Shown: one piece after another, positions 1 through 5,664 of the stretch | Layout of the letters: each line of letters opens with the position of its first letter | Numbering within the stretch: the stretch's first letter is position 1 | Source of the DNA: Auritidibacter sp. Marseille-P8566 | GTDB taxonomy: Bacteria > Bacteroidota > Bacteroidia > Flavobacteriales > Flavobacteriaceae | Reading direction: 5' to 3' | Assembly (NCBI GenBank): GCA_943325595.2 | Contig: CALPQA020000154.1 | Coordinates: forward strand, 1-5,664 | Length of the DNA stretch: 5,664 bases | Notes under the pieces: generated by a model | The model's database searches: none | What the model saw: only the letters and a program-made list of their open reading frames with translations | What the model was told of the DNA's origin: nothing | Made by a program: the position numbers and the translations under genes

Positions 1-1037
1 CATCCAAACATAAACGTTCTGTCGGTTTGATTGTCAGCAATAAAGGTTAATGAAGAACCCGCTTGTTCAAAAGCAGCCCAGAAAAAGATGATGAAAAAGG
101 CTACAATATATATTACTAGAATTCGGTCTCTTTCTACTTTTGTCAATGAACTATCAGAGATGATTAAACCTGCAAGAGTAATTCCACTAGCATAAATTAT
201 TGGGTAAATAATGGTTTTAATGAAGTTATCTCCGTCTAATAAATATTGAAATGCTAAGAATAATCCAATAAAAGCTACAACAGCTAAAACTAAAGATTTA
301 GTAGAAAAAACGGCTTTTTGAGCTTCACCTTCTTCAAAATCAGAAGCGTCATTTCCAGAAGGCAAACCTCCAAGTGGTTTTCCTTCAGGAGTAACTACAT
401 ATTTATTTTTTAAAACATAAAAAACTAAAGTTCCAAGAAGCATAGCTATTGATGCAGCAAGAAAACCCCATTTGAAAGCGTGAACGTCTCTAACTCCGCC
501 ACCGTCTACGACATCGCCAACTAATGGGCAAATTGTTTGTCCTAAGAAAGCACCTAAATTGATTCCCATGTAAAAAATGGTAAAAGCAGTATCTAGTTTG
601 CTTTTTTCTTGTTTTGGGTACAAACTTCCAACCATACTTGAAATGTTTGGTTTGAAAAATCCATTTCCAAAAATGATAATTCCAAGTGCTGACCACATTA
701 AAGTAGTAGCTAAACTTATATTAGAACCAAAAATGCTAGCACTTGTAAACAATAAAAATTGTCCTGCAGCCATCATTAAGCCTCCCAATAAAATACAATT
801 TCTATTTCCGAAAAAGCGATCAGAAATGAATCCACCTAACATTGGTGTTAAATAACAAAGTCCTAAGAATCCACCATAAATTATAGAAGCATCAGCCTCT
901 TTCATCATTAATGAATTGATTAAGAACAAGGTAAGAATTGCTCGCATTCCGTAGAAATTGAAACGTTCCCACATTTCTGTTCCAAATAATACCCAAAGCC
1001 CTTTTGGATGTGCTGCTTTTACTGCTGTTTCATTCAT
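1..1037 (-). CDS. Proton-coupled oligopeptide transporter (POT/PTR2 family, MFS fold), 3' end cut by window edge
   Basis: Likely an inner-membrane proton symporter that imports di- and tripeptides. The 345 residues present hold the family signatures. These are the TM1 proton-coupling motif ExxERFxxYG (E21, E24, R25, F26, Y29, G30), GFFKPN with the conserved lysine K129, the PTR2 signature FYMGINLG at 155-162, and FEQ at 323-325, which fits the conserved TM7 glutamate. Hydrophobic helices fill about 33-210 and 247-330. A charged loop at about 211-246, rich in Gly, Glu and Asp, fits the cytoplasmic link between the two six-helix halves. Family members usually have about 450-550 residues, so the C-terminal third lies outside the window. 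The start is the ATG at 1037-1035: it follows an A-run, a stop lies in frame at 1055-1053, and the nearby ATG at 1033 is out of frame. The gene lies 80 bases downstream of the protease gene on the same strand and is probably co-transcribed with it. Family is certain; exact substrate range is inferred. Confidence 0.95.
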   Translation of the reverse strand, partial: MNETAVKAAHPKGLWVLFGTEMWERFNFYGMRAILTLFLINSLMMKEADASIIYGGFLGLCYLTPMLGGFISDRFFGNRNCILLGGLMMAAGQFLLFTSASIFGSNISLATTLMWSALGIIIFGNGFFKPNISSMVGSLYPKQEKSKLDTAFTIFYMGINLGAFLGQTICPLVGDVVDGGGVRDVHAFKWGFLAASIAMLLGTLVFYVLKNKYVVTPEGKPLGGLPSGNDASDFEEGEAQKAVFSTKSLVLAVVAFIGLFLAFQYLLDGDNFIKTIIYPIIYASGITLAGLIISDSSLTKVERDRILVIYIVAFFIIFFWAAFEQAGSSLTFIADNQTDRTFMFG

Positions 1038-1117
1038 TTTTTTAGTAATTAGTTAATTTAGATTTGGTTTTTTTTGGTTGTTGCATTCTAATCTTCAATT
1101 AATAATAATTGAATTTC
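1038..1117 (-). other. Short intergenic gap between protease and peptide transporter
   Basis: Eighty A+T-rich bases separate the protease stop from the transporter start. I found no TAnnTTTG element on the minus strand here, so a separate transporter promoter is not apparent and read-through from the protease gene is the simpler model. The bases just before the transporter ATG are CTAAAAAA, the A-rich context usual for Bacteroidota start sites, with no Shine-Dalgarno sequence. The gap also holds a perfect inverted repeat, listed separately. Confidence 0.5.
1094..1113. repeat. Perfect 8-bp inverted repeat with 4-base loop in the protease-transporter gap
   Basis: The arms TTCAATTA (1094-1101) and TAATTGAA (1106-1113) are exact reverse complements around the loop ATAA. 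The repeat begins four bases after the protease stop codon in the direction of transcription. It could form a weak hairpin in the transcript, protecting the upstream message or partly ending transcription before the transporter gene. The stem is almost all A-U and no U-run follows it on the minus strand, so it is not a standard intrinsic terminator. Such palindromes also arise by chance in A+T-rich gaps. Confidence 0.35.
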
Positions 1118-3289
1118 TTATAAATTATTCAATATGAAATTGGTCATTTTGTTATACAATTGAATTCTGGTTTTGCCCCCATAAATCCCGTGATTATTGT
1201 CAGGGTAAATTTGGGAATCAAATTGTTTGTTAGCCTGAATTAGTGCTTCCATCATTTGCATTGAATTTTGAACGTGCACATTATCATCTCCAGAACCATG
1301 AATTAATAGAAATTTTCCGTTCAATTTATCCACGTGATTGATTGGCGAATTTTCATCATATCCACTTGCATTTTCTTGTGGCGTTTGCATGTATCTTTCG
1401 GTGTAAATGCTGTCATAAAATCTCCAATTCGTAACCGGAGCAACGGCTATTGCCATTTTGAAAACATCATTTCCTTTCATAATACAATTGGAAGCCATAA
1501 ATCCACCGAACGACCAGCCAAATATACCGATTCTAGTTTTATCTACAAAGGGATAATTTCCAATAACTTTCGCTGCGTCAATTTGGTCTTCAACCTCGTA
1601 TTTTCCTAATTCTTTTTGAGTCATTTTTTTGAATTCCGCTCCTTTGAAACCAGTACCTCGTCCGTCAACACAAGCCACAATATAGCCTTGTTGCGTCAAC
1701 ATCATAAACCAATAATCATCGGTTCCGTTCCAATCGTTGTTGACTTGTTGCGATCCAGGACCCGAATATTGATACATGAAAACTGGATATTTTTTAGAAG
1801 CATCAAAATCTTTTGGTTTTAAAATCCAAGCATTCAATTCATTTCCTTTTTCTGTTTTCAAAACAAAAAATTCTTTTGTAGGCAAATTATATGCTTTCAA
1901 TTTATCTGACAAAGCAGCATTATTTACAATTTCCTGAATTTGTTTTCCGCTTTTAACTTCATTTAAAGTATAAGTTGTTGGTTGTGAAGCGCTTGAAAAC
2001 GAGTTGATGAAATAGTTGAAATTTGGACTAAAAGTCGCTGAGTTCGTTCCCGTATTTTGAGACAATCGTACTTTGTTTTTCCCATTCAAACCAATGCGAT
2101 AAATGTCTCTGTTGATGGAACCATTTTCAACCGATTGATAAAAAACCGTTTGATTTTTTTCGTCAAAACCATAGTAATTTGTCACCTCCCATTTCCCTTT
2201 TGTAACTTGGTTTTTTAATTTTCCAGTTTTATCATATACATAGATATGATTGAATCCATCTTTTTCGCTTGTCCAAATAAAACTATTGTCTTTTAAAAAA
2301 GTTAGATTATCCGTAACATCTACATAGGCTTTGTCTTTTTCATTTAAGACCACTTTTGAAACTCCAGAATTCCCATCGATAAATAACAAATCTAAATTAT
2401 CTTGATGACGGTTTAGTACTTGTGCCGATACTACATTGGCATCGTTAGTCCATTTCATTCTTGCAATATAAAAATCAGAATAATTTCCTAAAGCAATGTC
2501 TTTTGTTGCATTTGCTACTGCATCATATATATGTAATGAAACTTCTGAATTTTTTTCACCCGCTTTCGTATATTTAAAAGTTTCAATAGTTGGATATAAA
2601 TCTTTGTGAAACATCGACATCGAGAATTCTGGAACTTGACTTTCGTCAAAACGGATGTAAGCCAATTTTTTACTATCGCTACTCCAATCAAAAGCTCTTA
2701 CAAATGCAAATTCTTCTTCATAAACCCAATCCGTAATTCCGTTTATGATTGCATTTTTCTTTCCATCCGTTGTAATTTGCTTGGTAGTTTTTGTCCCAAT
2801 ATTGTAAATGAAAAGATTGTTGTCTTTTGCATACGCAATTTGGGTTCCATCAGGGGAGAAGGTTGGCTCTTGTATTTTATAATCAAATAAAGGTGATAAT
2901 TTTTTTGAGGCAACGTCATATAAAAAATAATTTGCCACAAACGAATGACGGAAAATCTGGTCGGAATTATTGGCGATTAAAATCGTTTTTTCATCCTTAC
3001 TGAAGGTATAACTATCGATTCCTTCAAGAGTTTTGAAATCTTTCGAATCAATTAATGTGGCTACTTTTTTTAGTGTTGCAAAATCGTATAAATCAATCTG
3101 AGAACTTCTTGAGGTTCTGTCAAAATTCAATACTGTATATTGATTTGTATTTTGCAAAGCTTGCAAATCATCCATTCCTTTGGCTCTAAAAACACCTGAA
3201 TAAATGGCTTCGACACTAATTTTTTGTTGTCCGATTGCTGTAAATGAAGCCAATAAGAACAATAAAACAATTTTATTTATATATTTCAT
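1118..3289 (-). CDS. Dipeptidyl peptidase IV-like serine protease, S9 (prolyl oligopeptidase) family, exported
   Basis: Predicted to remove dipeptides from peptide N-termini, preferring Pro or Ala at the second position. The 723-residue product begins with a signal peptide (K2, K6, hydrophobic 7-19, likely cut near AIG/QQ at 20-21; no lipobox Cys), so it should act in the periplasm or outer envelope. An eight-bladed-propeller type N-terminal domain spans about 80-460. It carries RHS at 114-116 (matching human DPP4 Arg125) and DWVYEEEF at 187-194, whose glutamates normally bind the substrate amino terminus. The alpha/beta-hydrolase domain at about 480-723 has YSGPG (Tyr508, oxyanion hole), nucleophile Ser593 in GWSFGG, Asp668 in GDDNVH and His700 in NNHGI. 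The Asp-His spacing of 32 equals that of human DPP4. Start: the frame extends up to a TTG at 3316, but the ATG at 3289 places the signal peptide at the N-terminus and is preferred. The peptide transporter follows on the same strand, suggesting that released dipeptides are imported. Confidence 0.95.
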   Translation of the reverse strand: MKYINKIVLLFLLASFTAIGQQKISVEAIYSGVFRAKGMDDLQALQNTNQYTVLNFDRTSRSSQIDLYDFATLKKVATLIDSKDFKTLEGIDSYTFSKDEKTILIANNSDQIFRHSFVANYFLYDVASKKLSPLFDYKIQEPTFSPDGTQIAYAKDNNLFIYNIGTKTTKQITTDGKKNAIINGITDWVYEEEFAFVRAFDWSSDSKKLAYIRFDESQVPEFSMSMFHKDLYPTIETFKYTKAGEKNSEVSLHIYDAVANATKDIALGNYSDFYIARMKWTNDANVVSAQVLNRHQDNLDLLFIDGNSGVSKVVLNEKDKAYVDVTDNLTFLKDNSFIWTSEKDGFNHIYVYDKTGKLKNQVTKGKWEVTNYYGFDEKNQTVFYQSVENGSINRDIYRIGLNGKNKVRLSQNTGTNSATFSPNFNYFINSFSSASQPTTYTLNEVKSGKQIQEIVNNAALSDKLKAYNLPTKEFFVLKTEKGNELNAWILKPKDFDASKKYPVFMYQYSGPGSQQVNNDWNGTDDYWFMMLTQQGYIVACVDGRGTGFKGAEFKKMTQKELGKYEVEDQIDAAKVIGNYPFVDKTRIGIFGWSFGGFMASNCIMKGNDVFKMAIAVAPVTNWRFYDSIYTERYMQTPQENASGYDENSPINHVDKLNGKFLLIHGSGDDNVHVQNSMQMMEALIQANKQFDSQIYPDNNHGIYGGKTRIQLYNKMTNFILNNL

Positions 3290-3333
3290 ATTTGATGTAT
3301 TTGAAAAAACATTCAATTTTAGTGAAAATTTAT

Positions 3334-3365
3334 CAAATGAGCACGTTTTTTTGTGTTAAATGCAA
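3334..3365 (-). promoter_or_regulatory. Weak candidate promoter for the protease-transporter unit
   Basis: Reading the minus strand, TTG (3365-3363) is followed after 21 bases by CTCATTTG (3341-3334). The spacing and the TTTG half fit the Bacteroidota consensus TTG-N19-21-TAnnTTTG, but the TA of the -7 element is replaced by CT. Transcription would begin near 3328, giving a leader of about 40 bases before the ATG at 3289. No better match to the consensus was found on this strand of the gap. Confidence 0.25.
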
Positions 3366-3384
3366 TTTCATTTTCTAAAGTTAT

Positions 3385-3415
3385 TTAAATTAGAATTGAC
3401 TAAACCGTATATTTG
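3385..3415 (+). promoter_or_regulatory. Bacteroidota-type promoter for HMG-CoA reductase
   Basis: TATATTTG at 3408-3415 matches the Bacteroidota -7 consensus TAnnTTTG exactly. Twenty bases upstream is TTA at 3385-3387, one mismatch from the -33 TTG, and the spacing is within the usual range. A transcript would begin around 3420-3424, leaving a leader of only about 14-18 bases before the ATG at 3438. That leader is A+T-rich, has no Shine-Dalgarno site and ends in an A-run, which is typical translation-start context in this phylum. Confidence 0.6.
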
Positions 3416-3437
3416 CATCAATTTATAATTCAAAAAA

Positions 3438-4754
3438 ATGATCAACCCTATTGCTGGATTTTCGAAATTGTCGAAAGAAGACAAAATTAACTGGATTGCC
3501 ACTTCTTATTTTTCGGATGCTTCTGAAGCCATTTCTATTATAAAAAAGTATTGGAACACCGATTCAAAAATCCAACAATTGCACGACGAATTTATAGAAA
3601 ATACGATTTCAAATTTCTATTTGCCTCTTGGCGTAGCGCCCAATTTTCTTATCAATGGAGTTTACAAAACGATTCCGATGGTTATTGAGGAAAGTTCGGT
3701 GGTAGCTGCAGCGGCAAAATCAGCAAAATACTGGTCAACTCGAGGTGGATTTAAAGCTACGGTTTTGAATACTGAAAAAATCGGTCAAGTTCATTTTATG
3801 TATAAAGGAGACGTTGCTAAATTGGAACGTTTTTTTAAAGAAATCAAAAATAAATTCTTGGTTGCCACTGAAAGCATCACTAAAAATATGCAAAAAAGAG
3901 GGGGTGGGATTTTAGACATCGAACTTCGTAACAAAACAAATCTGATTGAAAATTATTTCCAATTGCATGTGACTTTTGAAACAAAAGATTCCATGGGTGC
4001 CAATTTTATCAATTCGTGCTTGGAGCAAATTGCGAAAACTCTAAAAGAAGAAGCATTACATTTTCTTGAATTTTCTGAAGCTGAAAAAGACATTCAAGTG
4101 GTCATGAGTATTTTGTCGAATTATGTTCCAAATTGTGTGGTTCGGGCAGAAGTTTCTTGTAAAGTAGAAGAATTAGCCGAAAAGCATATTGAAAATCCAC
4201 AGGAGTTTGCTGAAAAATTTGTGCGAGCTGTTCGAATTGCAGAAGTAGAACCGTACCGTGCCGTAACGCACAATAAAGGAATTATGAACGGAATTGATTC
4301 GGTTGTGCTCGCTACAGGAAATGATTTCCGTGCGGTTGAAGCTGGAATTCACGCGTATGCGTCTCGAAATGGGCAGTATTCAAGTTTGTCTCACGCTTCA
4401 ATTGAAAACGGTATTTTTAGCTTTTGGTTGGAAATTCCATTGGCTTTAGGAACGGTTGGCGGATTGACATCGTTGCATCCCTTGGTGAAACTTTCCTTAC
4501 AAATGTTAGAAAAACCATCGGCAAAAGAACTTATGGAAATTGTTGCGGTGGCTGGTTTAGCTCAAAATTTTGCTGCATTACGCTCGTTAACTACAACAGG
4601 AATTCAAGAAGGACATATGAAAATGCACCTGAATAATATAATAAATCAATTTCAAGCTACTGCTGAAGAACGGGATTTGATAAAAAAACATTTCAAAGAC
4701 AATACCGTGTCACATGCTGCTGCAGTTGAATTTATTGAAAAATTAAGAGGATAA
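3438..4754 (+). CDS. Hydroxymethylglutaryl-CoA reductase, class II type
   Basis: Interconverts HMG-CoA and mevalonate using a nicotinamide cofactor, the committing step of the mevalonate pathway when run reductively. The 438 residues match class II enzymes such as the 428-residue Pseudomonas mevalonii protein. Visible motifs in order are ENTISNFYLPLGVAPNF at 54-70, the catalytic glutamate in PMVIEES (E84 or E85), GGG.LDIE at 155-162 in the cofactor-binding domain, and DSMGAN at 184-189. Next come THNKG with catalytic Lys280, TGNDFRAVEAG with catalytic Asp296, and GIQEGHM with catalytic His393. No signal peptide or membrane anchor is present, so it is cytoplasmic, unlike the anchored eukaryotic class I enzymes. 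The ATG at 3438 is the only upstream start because a TAA lies in frame at 3426-3428. The GHMP kinase begins 32 bases downstream, which supports a biosynthetic role. Automated pipelines often call this family 'degradative'; that label comes from the Pseudomonas enzyme and need not apply. Cofactor choice (NADH or NADPH) cannot be settled by eye. Confidence 0.95.
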   Translation: MINPIAGFSKLSKEDKINWIATSYFSDASEAISIIKKYWNTDSKIQQLHDEFIENTISNFYLPLGVAPNFLINGVYKTIPMVIEESSVVAAAAKSAKYWSTRGGFKATVLNTEKIGQVHFMYKGDVAKLERFFKEIKNKFLVATESITKNMQKRGGGILDIELRNKTNLIENYFQLHVTFETKDSMGANFINSCLEQIAKTLKEEALHFLEFSEAEKDIQVVMSILSNYVPNCVVRAEVSCKVEELAEKHIENPQEFAEKFVRAVRIAEVEPYRAVTHNKGIMNGIDSVVLATGNDFRAVEAGIHAYASRNGQYSSLSHASIENGIFSFWLEIPLALGTVGGLTSLHPLVKLSLQMLEKPSAKELMEIVAVAGLAQNFAALRSLTTTGIQEGHMKMHLNNIINQFQATAEERDLIKKHFKDNTVSHAAAVEFIEKLRG

Positions 4755-4786
4755 AATAATGTGTTGCTTTTGGCTTCGCTATACTT

Positions 4787-5664
4787 ATGGAAAAAACATT
4801 TTACAGTAACGGAAAGCTATTAACTACAGGCGAATACCTGGTTCTTGACGGAGCAAAAGCTTTGGCATTGCCGACAAAATTTGGACAGTATTTGACCGTT
4901 AGTTCTGGTAAAAGTCAAGAAATTAGTTGGACAAGTTTTGACTATGATAAAAGTATTTGGTTTCAAGAAAGCATTTCATTTTCAGAAATCGTACATTTTA
5001 TAGAAACGGAACCAATAACAGTAAAAGACACATTAGTTGGGATCCTTCATGAGGCTTATTTGCTAAACCCAAATTTTTTAAAATCATCAGAAGGATTTAC
5101 AGTCACTACAGAATTAACCTTTCCGAAATTTTGGGGTTTAGGAACTTCATCAACATTAATTAACAATATTGCGCAGTGGGCAGAAATTAATGCTTTTGAG
5201 CTGCTTAAAAACAGTTTTGGAGGTAGTGGCTACGATATTGCGTGTGCTCAAAATGACACTCCTATTTTATATCAAATAATTGATGGTAAACCCAAAGTAG
5301 AGCTTGTGAATTTTAATCCTATTTTTTCTGACCATTTGTATTTTGTCTATTTGAATCAGAAGCAAAGTAGCAAATCGGCTATTGCAGCTTATTATAAAAA
5401 GCAAAATGATTTAAATGCAGTTCTTCCAGAAATCAATAAAATTACAATTGAAATTACAGCAGCTACTACTTTAGAAATATTTCAAGAATTGCTTCAAAAG
5501 CACGAAAATATAATGAGTGAAATACTTGAAATGCCAACTGTAAAAGAGGCTTTATTCACTGATTTTAAGGGAACAATTAAAAGTTTGGGGGCTTGGGGTG
5601 GCGACTTTGTTTTGGTAGTTTCTAGCGAAAATCCGATTCCTTATTTTAAAGCAAAAGGGTTTGA
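4787..5664 (+). CDS. GYDIA-type GHMP-family kinase, probable mevalonate-pathway kinase, 3' end cut by window edge
   Basis: A small-molecule kinase of the GHMP superfamily (galactokinase, homoserine kinase, mevalonate kinase, phosphomevalonate kinase). The 292 residues present show GKLLTTGEYLVLDG at 9-22, the N-terminal substrate-site motif, which closely resembles phosphomevalonate kinases. The glycine-rich ATP loop is WGLGTSST at 116-123. GGSGYDIACA at 145-154 contains the name-giving GYDIA, with Asp150 as a possible catalytic acid. LGAWGGDFVLV at 268-278 is the C-terminal GHMP motif, usually GAGGGD, here with Trp270 in place of a Gly. The region from 124 to 144 between the ATP loop and GYDIA is short, so the family is compact. 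The start is the ATG at 4787: upstream in frame there is no ATG before a TAA at 4757-4759. The gene follows HMG-CoA reductase by 32 bases, so the two are probably one transcript. Superfamily membership is clear; the substrate is not proven, with phosphomevalonate or mevalonate most likely from context. Only a short C-terminal part appears to be missing. Confidence 0.88.
   Translation, partial: MEKTFYSNGKLLTTGEYLVLDGAKALALPTKFGQYLTVSSGKSQEISWTSFDYDKSIWFQESISFSEIVHFIETEPITVKDTLVGILHEAYLLNPNFLKSSEGFTVTTELTFPKFWGLGTSSTLINNIAQWAEINAFELLKNSFGGSGYDIACAQNDTPILYQIIDGKPKVELVNFNPIFSDHLYFVYLNQKQSSKSAIAAYYKKQNDLNAVLPEINKITIEITAATTLEIFQELLQKHENIMSEILEMPTVKEALFTDFKGTIKSLGAWGGDFVLVVSSENPIPYFKAKGF

Larger units (their letters stand above)
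3290..3437. promoter_or_regulatory. Divergent promoter region between the protease and HMG-CoA reductase genes
   Basis: These 148 A+T-rich bases hold the upstream regions of both transcription units, which run away from each other. A good Bacteroidota-type promoter faces the reductase gene and a weaker candidate faces the protease gene; both are listed separately. Their -33 elements lie about 19 bases apart, so the two polymerase footprints would sit back to back. I saw no convincing operator palindrome, riboswitch or small gene here. Confidence 0.6.

Noticed and set aside
490..855. Open frames on both strands (minus 490-696, plus 577-855) inside the transporter gene
   Set aside because: The transporter frame covers this stretch with conserved POT motifs, including GFFKPN and FYMGINLG. 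The other frames have no recognisable features.
1334..1822. Two plus-strand open frames (1334-1609 and 1616-1822) inside the protease gene
   Set aside because: They lie antisense to conserved catalytic-domain sequence of the protease, have no promoter or start context, and their translations look like random low-quality protein.
2606..2940. Open frames on both strands (plus 2606-2890, minus 2743-2940) inside the protease propeller region
   Set aside because: Both are shadows of the protease reading frame, which is continuous and carries recognised motifs throughout.
3360..3418. ATGCAA (3360-3365) and TTGCAT (3413-3418), a 6-base inverted pair in the divergent intergenic region
   Set aside because: The arms are only six bases long and 47 bases apart in A+T-rich DNA, so chance is the likely cause; no extension of the match is seen.
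4424..4636. A plus-strand open frame of 70 codons in another frame inside HMG-CoA reductase
   Set aside because: It overlaps the catalytic C-terminal part of the reductase and has no start context of its own.
4759..4809. A 16-codon ATG frame (MCCFWLRY...) that starts between the reductase and the kinase and overlaps the kinase start by 23 bases
   Set aside because: It is very short, out of frame with both genes and has no supporting signal beyond a nearby A-rich stretch. It could affect kinase translation, but the sequence alone gives no reason to call it.

Overview
The window looks like chromosome from a member of the Flavobacteriaceae, most likely Flavobacterium or a close relative. The DNA is strongly A+T-rich and start codons are preceded by A-runs rather than Shine-Dalgarno sites. 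One promoter fits the Bacteroidota -7 element TAnnTTTG. The gene families (POT peptide transporter, DPP IV-like S9 peptidase, class II-type HMG-CoA reductase, GYDIA-type GHMP kinase) are all familiar from this group. The assignment rests on sequence character and recalled family knowledge, not on a search.

Layout: two divergent pairs leave a shared 148-base intergenic region (3290-3437). On the minus strand, a complete exported dipeptidyl peptidase IV-like protease (3289 down to 1118) is followed after 80 bases by the N-terminal 345 residues of a proton-coupled oligopeptide transporter (1037 down to the window edge). On the plus strand, a complete HMG-CoA reductase (3438-4754) is followed after 32 bases by a GHMP-family kinase with the GYDIA motif (4787 to the window edge, incomplete). 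All four frames are open, and the catalytic motifs expected in the parts present can be found.

The minus-strand pair suggests a peptide-use unit: the periplasmic protease releases N-terminal X-Pro/X-Ala dipeptides and the inner-membrane transporter takes up di- and tripeptides. The plus-strand pair suggests mevalonate-pathway isoprenoid synthesis: HMG-CoA is reduced to mevalonate and the neighbouring GHMP kinase is a good candidate for a later phosphorylation step. I see no RNA genes, mobile elements, CRISPR arrays or foreign islands. The most open question is the substrate of the GYDIA kinase, whose motifs look closest to phosphomevalonate kinases. The rest is an ordinary, well-preserved chromosomal neighbourhood.
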